DNA of 64,000 nt from an uncultured Altererythrobacter sp. (GCA_947492235.1 CANLLZ010000001.1:1612001-1676000); one strand, 5' to 3'; shown: positions 42,130 to 52,896, counted from the stretch's first letter. Program-made: numbers and translations. Notes: generated from the letters alone by a model not told the origin.

Positions 42130-42534
42130 TCAGACTGCGCCGAAGACGAAGCTGCGCAGCTTCGCACGGTTGGTCTGGGCGATCGAGCGGCCGGTTTCCT
42201 TGGTGCCCTGGAACACCAAAATGGTGGACTGGCGCGGCACACGGTGGGCGCGCAGGAAGGCTTTGTCGCTGTCGTAGTTCACCCGCATGAAGACGACATT
42301 CTTCAGCTTGGCATCCTTGGACAGCTCGGACAGGATCGGGGCCTGCGCCTTGCAGGTCGGGCACCAGCTGGCATGCACATCGACAACGATGGTCTTGCCC
42401 GCCTTCTGCGCGGCCTGGAAACTGGAAGCGGAATATTGCTTGATGCCGGGACCGGCAGTCGCGGTTGCGGGCAAAGCAAAGGTCGCCACCGCGAAGGCGA
42501 AGACGGCGGTAAACAGGGCGAAAAAGCGTGTCAT
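42130..42534 (-). CDS. periplasmic thioredoxin-fold protein
   Basis: A 134-residue protein with a signal peptide (ALFTAVFAFAVATFALPATATA). The thioredoxin fold begins ASSFQAAQKAGKTIVVDVHASWCPTCKAQAPIL, with redox motif WCPTC at about residues 57-61. The cis-Pro follows in VPRQSTILVFQ. The ATG at 42534 sets the signal peptide correctly. The downstream CcdA gene supplies the electrons. It is divergent from the VOC gene. Confidence 0.92.
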   Translation of the reverse strand: MTRFFALFTAVFAFAVATFALPATATAGPGIKQYSASSFQAAQKAGKTIVVDVHASWCPTCKAQAPILSELSKDAKLKNVVFMRVNYDSDKAFLRAHRVPRQSTILVFQGTKETGRSIAQTNRAKLRSFVFGAV

Positions 42535-42621
42535 TTGGTTCTCCTGAGTGTCGATACTCAGCCACCCTTTCGCTTGCAGGCATTGCCGGGTTACACATCA
42601 GGTCAGGATAGGAGAAAATTT

Positions 42622-42993
42622 ATGGCCAAAGTGACCGGACTGGGCGGCGTGTTTTATGTCGCGAAGGACCCTGCAGCGACGCGGCAATGGTACCGCGATG
42701 TGCTGGGCATCGACGGCGAATACGGCCCGCAAATGCTGTGGTCGGAGGAGACGGGGGAGCAGCCCTATTCGCTGATCAGCCATTTCACCGACACGGAGTA
42801 TATGAAGCCGGGGACCGCCAATTTCATGATCAATCTGCGGGTCGATGATCTCGACGGAATGATCGCCAAGGTGAAAGCGGCTGGCGTGGAAATTCTGGAC
42901 TCGGTGGATGAGGGCTACGGCAAATTCGCGTGGCTGCTCGATCCCAACGGCGTGAAGATCGAGCTGTGGCAGCAATGCGCACCGCCCGAATGA
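42622..42993 (+). CDS. VOC-superfamily protein (glyoxalase-like)
   Basis: A 123-residue protein with the VOC metal-binding fold of two beta-alpha-beta-beta-beta units. LGGVFYVAKDPAATRQWYRDVLGI opens it, and ANFMINLRVDDLDGMIAKVKAAGVEILDS and AWLLDPNGVKIELWQQ give the second half with the metal Glu in IELW. The ATG at 42622 has TAGGAGAA upstream. The family includes glyoxalase I, dioxygenases and resistance proteins. The start GGVFYV has no clear His ligand, so metal dependence is unclear; a substrate cannot be assigned. Confidence 0.85.
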   Translation: MAKVTGLGGVFYVAKDPAATRQWYRDVLGIDGEYGPQMLWSEETGEQPYSLISHFTDTEYMKPGTANFMINLRVDDLDGMIAKVKAAGVEILDSVDEGYGKFAWLLDPNGVKIELWQQCAPPE

Positions 42994-43062
42994 CCCGGTG
43001 AATGCGGCACCTGACGGGAGCGAATTAGGGCGGCATTAACCTTGGCAAGGGAAGATGGCGCA

Positions 43063-43746
43063 ATGGATATTCGCCCCGCCCTTCCCCTGCTGGCCGCCCT
43101 TATACTGGGCGGTTGCCAGATCCTGCCTGATAGCAAGGGCGGCAGCAACGCAGACCGGGAACGGTCCGCCAGCCGAGGGGCAGCAGGTCAGACTTTCACC
43201 AGCTCCGAAGAACGCCGTTGCATCAGCGATTTGGCAGCGGACGGAGCGCAGTTTACCCGCACCGCCAACCGCACCGATGCGCCGGGTTGTTCCTATACCG
43301 GTGCCGTTTCGCTGAGCGCGTTGAGCGGTGATCGGAGCGGCATCTCGGTCAGCAATCTGGGCGCGCTGAAATGCTCGGCGGCGCGGGGATTGTCCGGCTG
43401 GGCGCGCTTCGGAATCGACCGGGCAGCGCGCGATTACCTGGGCAGCGGGCTGGCCCGGATCGAGACGATGGGCAGCTATTCGTGCCGCAATGTTGCTGGC
43501 ACTTCGCGCCGGTCGGGGCATGCGCGGGCCGAGGCAATCGATATTGGCGCCTTTGTGCTGGAAGACGGGCGGCGCATCTCTGTGCTCTCGGACTGGAATG
43601 GCGGGACCAAGGAAGAGCGGCAATTCCTGCGCCGCATCCACGAGAGCGCCTGCAAGCGCTTTGGCACCGTCCTCGGCCCGGATTATAACGCTGCCCACCG
43701 CGATCACTTTCATGTCGAGACGGGCGGCGGGGGGTTCTGCCGTTAA
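43063..43746 (+). CDS. extensin-like C-terminal-domain lipoprotein
   Basis: A 227-residue protein. MDIRPALPLLAALILGGC is a lipoprotein signal. The C-terminal half matches the extensin-like family, related to M15/LD-carboxypeptidase folds: SGHARAEAIDIGAFVLEDGRR and DYNAAHRDHFHVETGGGGFC carry the His and Asp expected to bind zinc. Four or more Cys in the mature part could form disulfides. ATG 43063 is preferred; an upstream TTG at 43042 is in frame. The likely role is peptidoglycan remodelling in the periplasm, inferred from the fold. Confidence 0.82.
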   Translation: MDIRPALPLLAALILGGCQILPDSKGGSNADRERSASRGAAGQTFTSSEERRCISDLAADGAQFTRTANRTDAPGCSYTGAVSLSALSGDRSGISVSNLGALKCSAARGLSGWARFGIDRAARDYLGSGLARIETMGSYSCRNVAGTSRRSGHARAEAIDIGAFVLEDGRRISVLSDWNGGTKEERQFLRRIHESACKRFGTVLGPDYNAAHRDHFHVETGGGGFCR

Positions 43747-43779
43747 TCCGGCTTTTGCGATCCGAAGAGCCCCCTACGT

Positions 43780-44412
43780 TCAGTGCGCGACAATCGGCTC
43801 GATCTGCGCTTCCATTCTGAGCCGCACCGCTTCCGCCGCATGGCGCGCGCCCAGCTTGGACATCATGTTGGCACGGTGAATTTCGACTGTACGCGGGCTT
43901 ATGCACAATTGCCGGGCGATGGCCTTGTTGCTGCTGCCCTCGCTGAGCCAGTCCAGCACTTCGCGTTCCCGGTTCGAGAGTTGCGATATCCGCCCACGCG
44001 CTTCCAGCTTTCGCCGTCGCAACGCCGCTTCCCGTTTGGCTTCACCGCCGACCCGGGAAAGGGTTGCTCCCAGCCGCTGCTGATCGATCGGCAGCGGCAA
44101 ATAATCGAGCGCGCCCGCCTTCATCGCGGCCACAATCCGGCCCGTCGAAGGCGCATGATCGGTGGCGATTGCAGGCAACCACACTCCGCTGTTCGACATT
44201 ACTTCCGATGCGGCAAGGAACCCGCCTTCTCGCGGATTGTCGCGGACCATCAGAATGCCCTCCCGGGGTGGCCTCTGGCACAATTCCGCGATCGATCCGT
44301 AGACCTCCGCATGATGCCCCAATGCAAAGGTTGCCCGGGCAAGTTCGGCCCGGACCCGCACGTCTGTATCGACGCAATGAAGGATTAGCCGTTGTGTCAT
44401 GGCCATCATCAT
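43780..44412 (-). CDS. FixJ/NarL-type response regulator with a degenerate receiver
   Basis: A 210-residue two-domain regulator. The C-terminal LuxR-type HTH is clear at about 140-200: LSNREREVLDWLSEGSSNKAIARQLCISPRTVEIHRANMMSKLG. The N-terminal receiver is weak: the place where the phosphorylated Asp is expected reads ILMVRDNPREGG, with Met where Asp normally sits, although the Lys-like C-terminal face (DYLPLPID) is kept. Phosphorylation is therefore doubtful. The start is ATG at 44412, or 44400. The gene is convergent with the extensin-like gene. A palindrome suitable for such an HTH lies upstream at 44561. Confidence 0.85.
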   Translation of the reverse strand: MMMAMTQRLILHCVDTDVRVRAELARATFALGHHAEVYGSIAELCQRPPREGILMVRDNPREGGFLAASEVMSNSGVWLPAIATDHAPSTGRIVAAMKAGALDYLPLPIDQQRLGATLSRVGGEAKREAALRRRKLEARGRISQLSNREREVLDWLSEGSSNKAIARQLCISPRTVEIHRANMMSKLGARHAAEAVRLRMEAQIEPIVAH

Positions 44413-44560
44413 GACCGGTTACGCAAAATTGCCAATTCCGTAGAAACACCGATCCGGATTTATTCTGGCTGGCCCTTTGTCTATTTACCGGCTTTCCGCC
44501 GTTTATTTGATAATTTTCCGGATTAACTTATCGGGAATATTTCAATAATCTAAGCACGGG

Positions 44561-44580
44561 TTTTACGTATCTCCGTAAAA
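44561..44580. promoter_or_regulatory. palindrome TTTTACG-N6-CGTAAAA between Anbu and the regulator gene
   Basis: The inverted repeat TTTTACG/CGTAAAA is perfect, spaced by TATCTC, and abuts the stop codon of the Anbu gene. TACGTATCTCC resembles FixJ-family binding sites. It lies about 150 bases upstream of the FixJ-type gene, within an A/T-rich 168-base gap that must hold its promoter. Confidence 0.5.
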
Positions 44581-45324
44581 TCACCTATCGACAAAGCTGT
44601 AATCAGGTAGCGCATGGAAGGCATCGCGCAGCTTCTCACCCCATTGGGACGAAATCTGCTGGAAGTATTCATCATCTGCATTGATGCGCCTTTCATGGGT
44701 CGGCGCGAAATCATCCTTGCCGATGACCATCATATCGAGCGGCAGGCCAACCGACAGGTTTGCTTTCAGAGTGGAGTCGAAAGACACCATCAGCAATTTG
44801 ACCGCATCTTCGAAACTCATGTCACGGTCATATCCACGCAGGATGATCGGGCGGCCGTATTTTGTTTCGCCGATCTGGAAGAAGGGTGTTTCCAGCCCGG
44901 CCTCGATAAAATTGCCCTCGGGATAGATGTGGAACAGGCGTGGCTCCATGCCCGCAATCTGCCCTGCCAGAATGATCGAGGCGGTAAACCGCCCCTTGCC
45001 CCGGGCACCGTTCGCTTCCTGCCGCTCCTGCACTGTATTGCGCAGCAGCTTGCCGATCTCGGTCGCCACGGTGAACATGGTCGGCGAGGTCATCAGCGAG
45101 TTTTCGCGGTCATCGGGCGCTTTGGTGCGTTCCTCCAACTGGCTGACCACCGCTTGCGTGGTGGCCAAGTTACCCGCGGTCATCACCGCCAGCATCCGCT
45201 CGCCGGGCACGCTCCAGTGGAACATCTTGCGGAATACGGAGATATTATCGACGCCCGAATTGGTCCGGGTATCGCTCATCATCACGATCCCTTTGTCGAT
45301 CACCATGCCGACACAATAGGTCAT
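44581..45324 (-). CDS. Anbu proteasome-type peptidase
   Basis: A 247-residue N-terminal-nucleophile hydrolase of the Anbu (bacterial proteasome homologue) family, related to HslV and the 20S beta subunit. MTYCVGMVIDKGIVMMSDTRTNSGVDNISVFRKM is the family start: Thr2 becomes the nucleophile after Met removal. Asp and Lys follow as in proteasome subunits. The frame is open upstream to 45411, but ATG 45324 puts Thr at position 2 and has GGAG before it. It is the last gene of the ATP-grasp, alpha-E, transglutaminase, Anbu cluster. Its substrate is unknown. Confidence 0.92.
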   Translation of the reverse strand: MTYCVGMVIDKGIVMMSDTRTNSGVDNISVFRKMFHWSVPGERMLAVMTAGNLATTQAVVSQLEERTKAPDDRENSLMTSPTMFTVATEIGKLLRNTVQERQEANGARGKGRFTASIILAGQIAGMEPRLFHIYPEGNFIEAGLETPFFQIGETKYGRPIILRGYDRDMSFEDAVKLLMVSFDSTLKANLSVGLPLDMMVIGKDDFAPTHERRINADDEYFQQISSQWGEKLRDAFHALPDYSFVDR

Positions 45325-45373
45325 TGCTTGAATACTCCAGAATTTCAGCCAGCTTGCGGGCCGAAAGTATCGC

Positions 45374-46192
45374 TTATTGTTGAGGGATGTGTTGCTGCTC
45401 CACCGCCACATCCACGGTCAAGTCCCCCGAGGCGGTGCCAAAACTGATGCCGGTGATAGGAGCCGCGTCGCGGTAGTCACGCCCCGTAGCAACGCGGATA
45501 TAGCGTGGGTCCGGGCTGATACCATTCGAAATATCGAAGCCCACCCAGCCCAGGCCATCGATATGTGCCTCGGCCCAGGCGTGCGTTGCCTCCTGATCGA
45601 TGCGGTCGTTCATCATCAGATAGCCGCTGACATAACGGGCCGGGATATCGTGGGCGCGGGCCGCACCAATGAAGATATGCGCATGGTCCTGACACACACC
45701 GCTGCCCTGCGCGGCGGATTCTTCGGCGGTGGTGTGCACGGCCGTTTCACCGATCCGGTAGTCCACCCGCTCGGAAATACGGCGCGAGAGATCGTGCAGG
45801 AAATCGACCTTGTTGCCGCCGTCTACGGACAAGCCCTCCATGAGTGATTTCACCTCGGCTCCGGGACGCGTCAATTTGGTCTGCCCCAGAAAGCTCCAGA
45901 GCGGAAGGTGCCCGGAATGGCGACCGATCACACCCTGATTGTCTTCGGTGTCGACCATGCCGTCGCATCGGATCGTCACTTCGCGCGCACCCTGCTCCAC
46001 TGCAATTAGGGAGACCGTGTTGTGATGCTGGTCTTCATACTCCAGCTCGCAGCGCGCGTTCTCGAAGGTCATGTCCCAATTCAGAATTTCCTGACCCTGC
46101 GTCGTCTTGGGCGTCAGGCGGACACGCTGCAGGGCGTGAACCACGGGCTCGTCGAAGGAATAGCGGGTGGTGTGGCGGATCGCGAGGCGCAT
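45374..46192 (-). CDS. transglutaminase-like cysteine peptidase of the Anbu cluster
   Basis: A 272-residue protein. The N-terminus MRLAIRHTTRYSFDEPVVHALQRVRLTP is the bacterial transglutaminase-like N-terminal domain. The catalytic domain holds Cys in SGVCQDHAHIFIGAARAHDIPARYVSGYL, His in ATHAWAEAHIDGLGWVGFD and Asp in the latter. Members of this type hydrolyse or modify amide bonds. Its ATG shares one base with the stop of the alpha-E gene, which shows tight coupling. No signal peptide is seen, so it should act in the cytosol. Confidence 0.93.
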   Translation of the reverse strand: MRLAIRHTTRYSFDEPVVHALQRVRLTPKTTQGQEILNWDMTFENARCELEYEDQHHNTVSLIAVEQGAREVTIRCDGMVDTEDNQGVIGRHSGHLPLWSFLGQTKLTRPGAEVKSLMEGLSVDGGNKVDFLHDLSRRISERVDYRIGETAVHTTAEESAAQGSGVCQDHAHIFIGAARAHDIPARYVSGYLMMNDRIDQEATHAWAEAHIDGLGWVGFDISNGISPDPRYIRVATGRDYRDAAPITGISFGTASGDLTVDVAVEQQHIPQQ

Positions 46193-47136
46193 CAGGCGTG
46201 GAACCTGTAATCTTCGGCAATCGCATGGGCGATCGCGGCATTGGTGTTCATGGTGTCGACGAGGAACTGGTGCAGGCCCATTTCGAAAACATCCTCAACC
46301 GTCTTGTCGGACAACCGCATATCGGCCTCGCGCATCAACTCGTTCGATCGGCCCTCAACCTTGTGGAGCCGCGCGAGCGCTCGCAGCTCGTCACGCAGAG
46401 CGGACTGGCAAAAGGCCAGACTGCGCGGGAACCGATCGTCAAGAGTGAGAAACTCCACGATACCGCGCGCGCTAATCGTACCTGCGTTCAGCCAGCGATA
46501 GGCCCGGTCGCCCGAAACAGAGCGCAGCACGGTGTCCCACTGGCCCGCATCGAGGCTGGAACCGACATAGGAAAGGCTCGGCAGAAGCAGGTAGTATTTG
46601 ATATCGAGAATGCGCGCTGTGCTGTCCGTCCGTTCCACGAACATACCCGCGCGGGCAAAGTGGAAGCCGGCATTGCGCAGCATGGAATCGTTCATCGCGC
46701 CATGCACCAAGGTGCCGGCACGTCGGACCATCCGAAGGACATCGCCAAGATCGCCTTGAGACACGGGCTTTTTCAGCGTCTCGTCGATTTCCATCCAGCT
46801 TTCATTGACCGCTTCCCACACTTCACCGCTGATCGCGTTGCGAGCAACACGGGCATTGGTGCGTACAGCTTCGAGCATATCCCTGACCGACATTGGGTTG
46901 TTCTTGTCGCGCAGAAGGTAATTCCATGCTTGAACACCGGTATAGGTCTGGTTTGAAGCTTCGTAGTACTCTCGCTGGCCGGACGTCCGGATAACCGATC
47001 GCCATTCTTCTTCGGCTGTCACAAGGTCTCTGGTAAGCGACATACGCAGGCCAGCATCGAGCAAGCGCGCCGTGTTCTCCGCTCGCTCGAGATAGCGGAA
47101 CATCCAGAAGAGACCGTGAGCTGTGCGGCCTAGCAT
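46192..47136 (-). CDS. alpha-E domain protein
   Basis: A 314-residue, almost entirely helical cytosolic protein of the alpha-E (DUF403, COG2307) family. MLGRTAHGLFWMFRYLERAENTARLLDAGLRMSL is the family N-terminus; RNAGFHFARAGMFVERTDSTARILDIKYYLLLPS is the central block; and FELGLHQ-like VEDVFEMGLHQFLVDTMNTNAAIAHAIAEDYRF ends it. It always travels with the ATP-grasp protein encoded next to it and overlaps the transglutaminase gene by one base. The biochemical role is unknown; a partner in peptide bond formation has been proposed from gene context. Confidence 0.93.
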   Translation of the reverse strand: MLGRTAHGLFWMFRYLERAENTARLLDAGLRMSLTRDLVTAEEEWRSVIRTSGQREYYEASNQTYTGVQAWNYLLRDKNNPMSVRDMLEAVRTNARVARNAISGEVWEAVNESWMEIDETLKKPVSQGDLGDVLRMVRRAGTLVHGAMNDSMLRNAGFHFARAGMFVERTDSTARILDIKYYLLLPSLSYVGSSLDAGQWDTVLRSVSGDRAYRWLNAGTISARGIVEFLTLDDRFPRSLAFCQSALRDELRALARLHKVEGRSNELMREADMRLSDKTVEDVFEMGLHQFLVDTMNTNAAIAHAIAEDYRFHA

Positions 47137-47152
47137 ACTGCTTCTCCGCCCG

Positions 47153-48577
47153 TCATTCCTTCAGCACCCATGTATCCTTGGTGCCGCCGCCCTGGCTGGA
47201 ATTGACCACTAGCGAGCCTTCTTCCAGCGCCACGCGCGTCAGACCGCCGGGGGTGATGTCGATGCCGTCGGGAGAGACCAGCACATAGGGCCGCAAATCG
47301 ACATGGCGGGGTACGAGACCGCTTTCCCCGAAGATCGGGCAGGTAGAGAGTGCCAATGTCGGCTGAGCGATATAGCCTTGGGGATCGGCTTCAATCTTCT
47401 TGCGAAACTCCTCGATCTGTTTCTTGGTCGAGGTCGGCCCGATCAGCATGCCGTAGCCGCCCGATCCGTGCACTTCCTTCACCACCAGTTCGCTGAGATT
47501 GTCGAGCACGTATTTCAGGCTCTCTTCTTCGGCACAGCGCCATGTCTCGACATTGGGCAATAGCGGCTTCTCGCCGGTGTAGAACTCGACGATTTCAGGC
47601 ATGAAGGAGTAAATTGCCTTGTCATCGCACACGCCGGTACCAGGCGCATTGGCGATGGTGATCCCTCCGCTGCGATAAACATCCATGATGCCCGGTACGC
47701 CGAGCTGCGAATCTGGATTGAACGTCAGGGGGTCAAGGAATTCGTCATCCACCCGGCGGTAGAGCACATCGACCGGCTCGTAGCCCCGCGTCGTGCGCAT
47801 GGATACGCGTCCGTCGACGACACGCAGGTCACTGCCCTCGACCAGTTCGGCGCCCATCTGATCAGCCAGAAAGGCGTGTTCGTAATAGGCGCTGTTGTAG
47901 ATACCCGGCGTCAGCACGGCCACCAGTGGCTTGCCGTCGGTGGCAGGCGGTGCACAGGCGGCGAGGCTTTTCGCCAGACGACGAGGATAGTTGGACACAC
48001 CCTCGACCGGGACCTGCATGAACAAATCCGGGAACAGCGCCATCATCGTCTCGCGGTTCTCCAGCATGTAAGAGACGCCGCTGGGCGTGCGAGCATTGTC
48101 CTCCAGCACGAAAAATCCGTCTTCGGTCCGCACCAGATCGATACCGACAATATGTGTGTAGACGCCGCCCGGCGGCGTGAAGCCGACCATGTTCGCCAGC
48201 CATGCTTCGTTCTGGCGGAACAGGCGTTCGGGAATGCGCCCGGCGCGGATGATCTCCTGGCGGTGATACAGATCATACATAAACGCATTGAGTGCGCTCA
48301 CCCGCTGCTCGATACCGCGGGTGAGCTTGCGCCACTCGCCTGCATCGATAACGCGGGGCACCATGTCGAAGGGGATCAGGCGCTCCTCGGCCTCGTCCTC
48401 TCCATAGACGTTGAAAGTGATCCCGGTGCGGCGGAATTTGCTCTCCGCGTCGCTGTGCTTGCGGCGCAGCCAATCGTTGTCTTGCTGATCAAACCAATCG
48501 CAATAAGAACCATAGGCAGGCCTTACGCTGCCATCGGTATCACGCATTTCGTCGAAAGGGGCATTGCCCTTAGCCAT
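47153..48577 (-). CDS. circularly permuted ATP-grasp type 2 protein
   Basis: A 474-residue protein of the COG2308 family. GTGVCDDKAIYSFMPEIVEFYTGEKPLLPNV and LVVKEVHGSGGYGMLIGP give the nucleotide-binding part, HIVGIDLVRTEDGFFVLEDNARTPSGVSYMLENR the Mg site, and FIAQPTLALST-like YIAQPTLALSTCPIF the end. In ATP-grasp enzymes this fold joins a carboxylate to an amine with ATP, so a peptide or amide ligase is expected. It is 16 bases upstream of the alpha-E gene and is first in the cluster. MAKGNAPFDEM is a plausible start. Confidence 0.94.
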   Translation of the reverse strand: MAKGNAPFDEMRDTDGSVRPAYGSYCDWFDQQDNDWLRRKHSDAESKFRRTGITFNVYGEDEAEERLIPFDMVPRVIDAGEWRKLTRGIEQRVSALNAFMYDLYHRQEIIRAGRIPERLFRQNEAWLANMVGFTPPGGVYTHIVGIDLVRTEDGFFVLEDNARTPSGVSYMLENRETMMALFPDLFMQVPVEGVSNYPRRLAKSLAACAPPATDGKPLVAVLTPGIYNSAYYEHAFLADQMGAELVEGSDLRVVDGRVSMRTTRGYEPVDVLYRRVDDEFLDPLTFNPDSQLGVPGIMDVYRSGGITIANAPGTGVCDDKAIYSFMPEIVEFYTGEKPLLPNVETWRCAEEESLKYVLDNLSELVVKEVHGSGGYGMLIGPTSTKKQIEEFRKKIEADPQGYIAQPTLALSTCPIFGESGLVPRHVDLRPYVLVSPDGIDITPGGLTRVALEEGSLVVNSSQGGGTKDTWVLKE

Positions 48578-48637
48578 TCATCCCCCGGGATACTGCCAAT
48601 GACGGGAATCGTGCCCGCCGTCATTGAAAGGGACGGT

Positions 48638-49426
48638 TCAGCCCGCTTCCAGTTCCCGACCTACAGCACGGATTGCCTCCGGAGAGAAGGAAAACCCGAT
48701 ATGGGTGCAGCGCAGCGCCACGGCCTTGTCGCGCTCCCCCGGCTTCCCGGCAGCCGACCGAGGGTCGACGACGCCATCGCGCGGGCTCCACAGGGCAATC
48801 GTCGGAACGGGCGGTTTTTCGGACACATTGCCACCGACAGGCGGAGCATCGACACGGTGCCCGGCGATCAATTGGTACATCCGCCACGCATTGTTGGCAC
48901 GCGGGCTACCGCTGAAGGGTGAGCCCATGGTCACGACCTTGGCCACGGCATGCGCATGCCGTTTCGCAAGTTCTCGTGCGAACAGCCCGCCCAGGCTCCA
49001 ACCGACGAGGCAGACAGGCTCACCGCACCGCCGATGCACATCGAGCAAACGCCGTTCGGCAATCATGAAGCGCTCTTGCGAAACGCCCCAATTAAAGCCC
49101 TGCCCCCAATTCTTGACCGTGTGTCCGGCTTTCTCCAGCGAACGGGCGAAATAGCGCATGCGCAAGGGATGCGTAGCGAAACCGGGGATCATGATTACCG
49201 TGCGCGGCGTGGCAGTCTTTGGCAGGATTGGGGCTGGATCCCGCCGCCGCCGCGCGATGCGGCGGACAGGCTCTGTCACTTGGCCTGCTTCGCCCAGCAG
49301 CAATTTCCAATGCGGAGACCGAGTGTCTTCCGGATCGTCTTCCCGCGCCAGATCGATCCGGCGCGCCAGTTCCTGCCGGTACTCGGCCAGTTTCGCGGAT
49401 GCATCGGATCGGTTGAGCAGCGCCAT
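48638..49426 (-). CDS. alpha/beta hydrolase (lipase/PGAP1-like)
   Basis: A 262-residue hydrolase. VIMIPGFATHPLRMRYFARSLEKAGHTVKNW is the oxyanion HG-type strand and loop, VCLVGWSLGGLFARELAKR holds the nucleophile Ser in GWSLGG, and LWSPRDGVVDPRSA the Asp; the His is likely in RCTHIGFSF. There is no signal peptide. The gap to the ATP-grasp gene is 60 bases on the same strand, so it may head the Anbu operon or be a neighbour only. The substrate is unknown. Confidence 0.85.
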   Translation of the reverse strand: MALLNRSDASAKLAEYRQELARRIDLAREDDPEDTRSPHWKLLLGEAGQVTEPVRRIARRRRDPAPILPKTATPRTVIMIPGFATHPLRMRYFARSLEKAGHTVKNWGQGFNWGVSQERFMIAERRLLDVHRRCGEPVCLVGWSLGGLFARELAKRHAHAVAKVVTMGSPFSGSPRANNAWRMYQLIAGHRVDAPPVGGNVSEKPPVPTIALWSPRDGVVDPRSAAGKPGERDKAVALRCTHIGFSFSPEAIRAVGRELEAG

Positions 49427-49482
49427 AGCCCGACTATCTCATCGTACGCCTGAATGAAGCGGGAATGGAATGGCCGGGCATT

Positions 49483-50031
49483 TCAGGGTCCGGGCGCGCA
49501 ATCCCCGATCCGCTCCGCCGATACTGCGAACGCCATCTCCATCGATTGCCCCGGAATAAGCGGAGAACTGGCTTCCATGTCCATGGTCATATCCATGCTG
49601 ACAGCATCGGCGGTGCCGGCAAAAGCGATCTCTGCCTTCATCGCCGCCGCACCTTCGCACACCAACACAGCATCCACCTGCGGGGGATCGGTCGTAAACT
49701 CCTCGAACCCACAGGTCAGCCCGTTGATTCCTTCGCCGATCGTCTTGAGCAGATCCTCGAAGCCCTTGTCAGCTTGCTCCTGCGTGACGCAGCTTTCCTG
49801 CGGCGATGCAGCCAGTCCGCCCATTTGCGTCCGGAACCGATCCGCCTCTTCAGGCGGCAAACCGGGCACTTCGAACGACACCAATTCGGTTTCCGTCAGA
49901 TAGAGACCGGCGCGCGGCTTCTCCAAGCTAGCCGCTTCATCCAGTACCGCTTCGCTCGACATCGGATCACTGCCACAGCTTGCGAGCATCGCAGCTATCG
50001 GCAGCAGCCCCGTCCAGCCTAAGCCGCGCAT
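49483..50031 (-). CDS. DUF3617 lipoprotein, copy 2
   Basis: A 182-residue protein with a lipobox (GLLPIAAMLASC). The mature part has the DUF3617 pattern: KPRAGLYLTETELVSFEVPGLPPEEADRFRTQMGG, then CVTQEQADKGFEDL, a single FTTDPP segment, and MTMDMEASSPLIPGQSMEMAFAVSAERIGDC at the end. It overlaps the 3' end of the upstream paralogue (50019-50567) by 13 bases. The pair are about the same length and share the order of motifs, so they arose by tandem duplication. Function unknown. Confidence 0.85.
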   Translation of the reverse strand: MRGLGWTGLLPIAAMLASCGSDPMSSEAVLDEAASLEKPRAGLYLTETELVSFEVPGLPPEEADRFRTQMGGLAASPQESCVTQEQADKGFEDLLKTIGEGINGLTCGFEEFTTDPPQVDAVLVCEGAAAMKAEIAFAGTADAVSMDMTMDMEASSPLIPGQSMEMAFAVSAERIGDCAPGP

Positions 50032-50567
50032 TCGCCAATCCGTTTCGATTGCATCCGCATTTTCATCTTCATCCCGTCACCTGGCATTTCGGGGGACGTC
50101 GCATCCATGGTCATCGTGATGTCCTGCTCGGTTTCGCTCAGCGAGCCTTCCATCGCCATATTGGCGACCGATCCATCGGGACCATTGCAGGTCATCTCCG
50201 CCTCCAGAGAACTCCCCGATGCAGCGAACTTCTTATAGTCGCACTCTCCCTGTGCTGACTGCATTTCGCGGATTGACTCCTCGAAGCCAGCCTCCGCTTC
50301 TTCTTCGGTCAGGCAATATTTGGTGGTCTGGGAGAAACCGCCCTCCATCATCCCGCGCATCATATCCGACTGCTCTTTCGGCAGTCCCGAAACCTCGAAA
50401 TCGATCAGTTCGGAAGTCACTTCGTATTCACCCGCAGCAGGCTTGACCATATTATCCGCCAGTTCGGCCATCGCCTCGGCATCGTTCGGGTCGACTTCGG
50501 TCGGGGCATCGCCGCATGCTGCAAGGATAAGGGGTACGGCGGCAACGAATGCTAAACGGGGTTGCAT
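50019..50567 (-). CDS. DUF3617 lipoprotein, copy 1
   Basis: A 182-residue protein with a lipobox (VPLILAAC). Motifs run parallel to its neighbour: KPAAGEYEVTSELIDFEVSGLPKEQSDMMRGMMEGG, CLTEEEAEAGFEESI, CDYKKF and MTMDATSPEMPGDGMKMKMRMQSKRIGECAA. The mature part is acidic at its N-terminus (DPNDAEAMAELADN). It starts at ATG 50567 with a purine-rich GGAAAT upstream, and is divergent from uvrB. The role is unknown; DUF3617 proteins are common in Sphingomonadales. Confidence 0.87.
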   Translation of the reverse strand: MQPRLAFVAAVPLILAACGDAPTEVDPNDAEAMAELADNMVKPAAGEYEVTSELIDFEVSGLPKEQSDMMRGMMEGGFSQTTKYCLTEEEAEAGFEESIREMQSAQGECDYKKFAASGSSLEAEMTCNGPDGSVANMAMEGSLSETEQDITMTMDATSPEMPGDGMKMKMRMQSKRIGECAA

Positions 50568-50706
50568 AAGGATTTCCTTCTTCTTCGGGTCGCACGGTCA
50601 ACCTGCATGATTGAAGGCCATCGCACAAGCCGCCGAAGCGCCGTTATTGCGCCACATCCTACCGCAGTGCTTGAGGCGCGGCGTCTCCTGCCCCATATCC
50701 CGGCGT

Positions 50707-52892
<2,186 letters not shown>

Positions 52893-52896
<4 letters not shown>

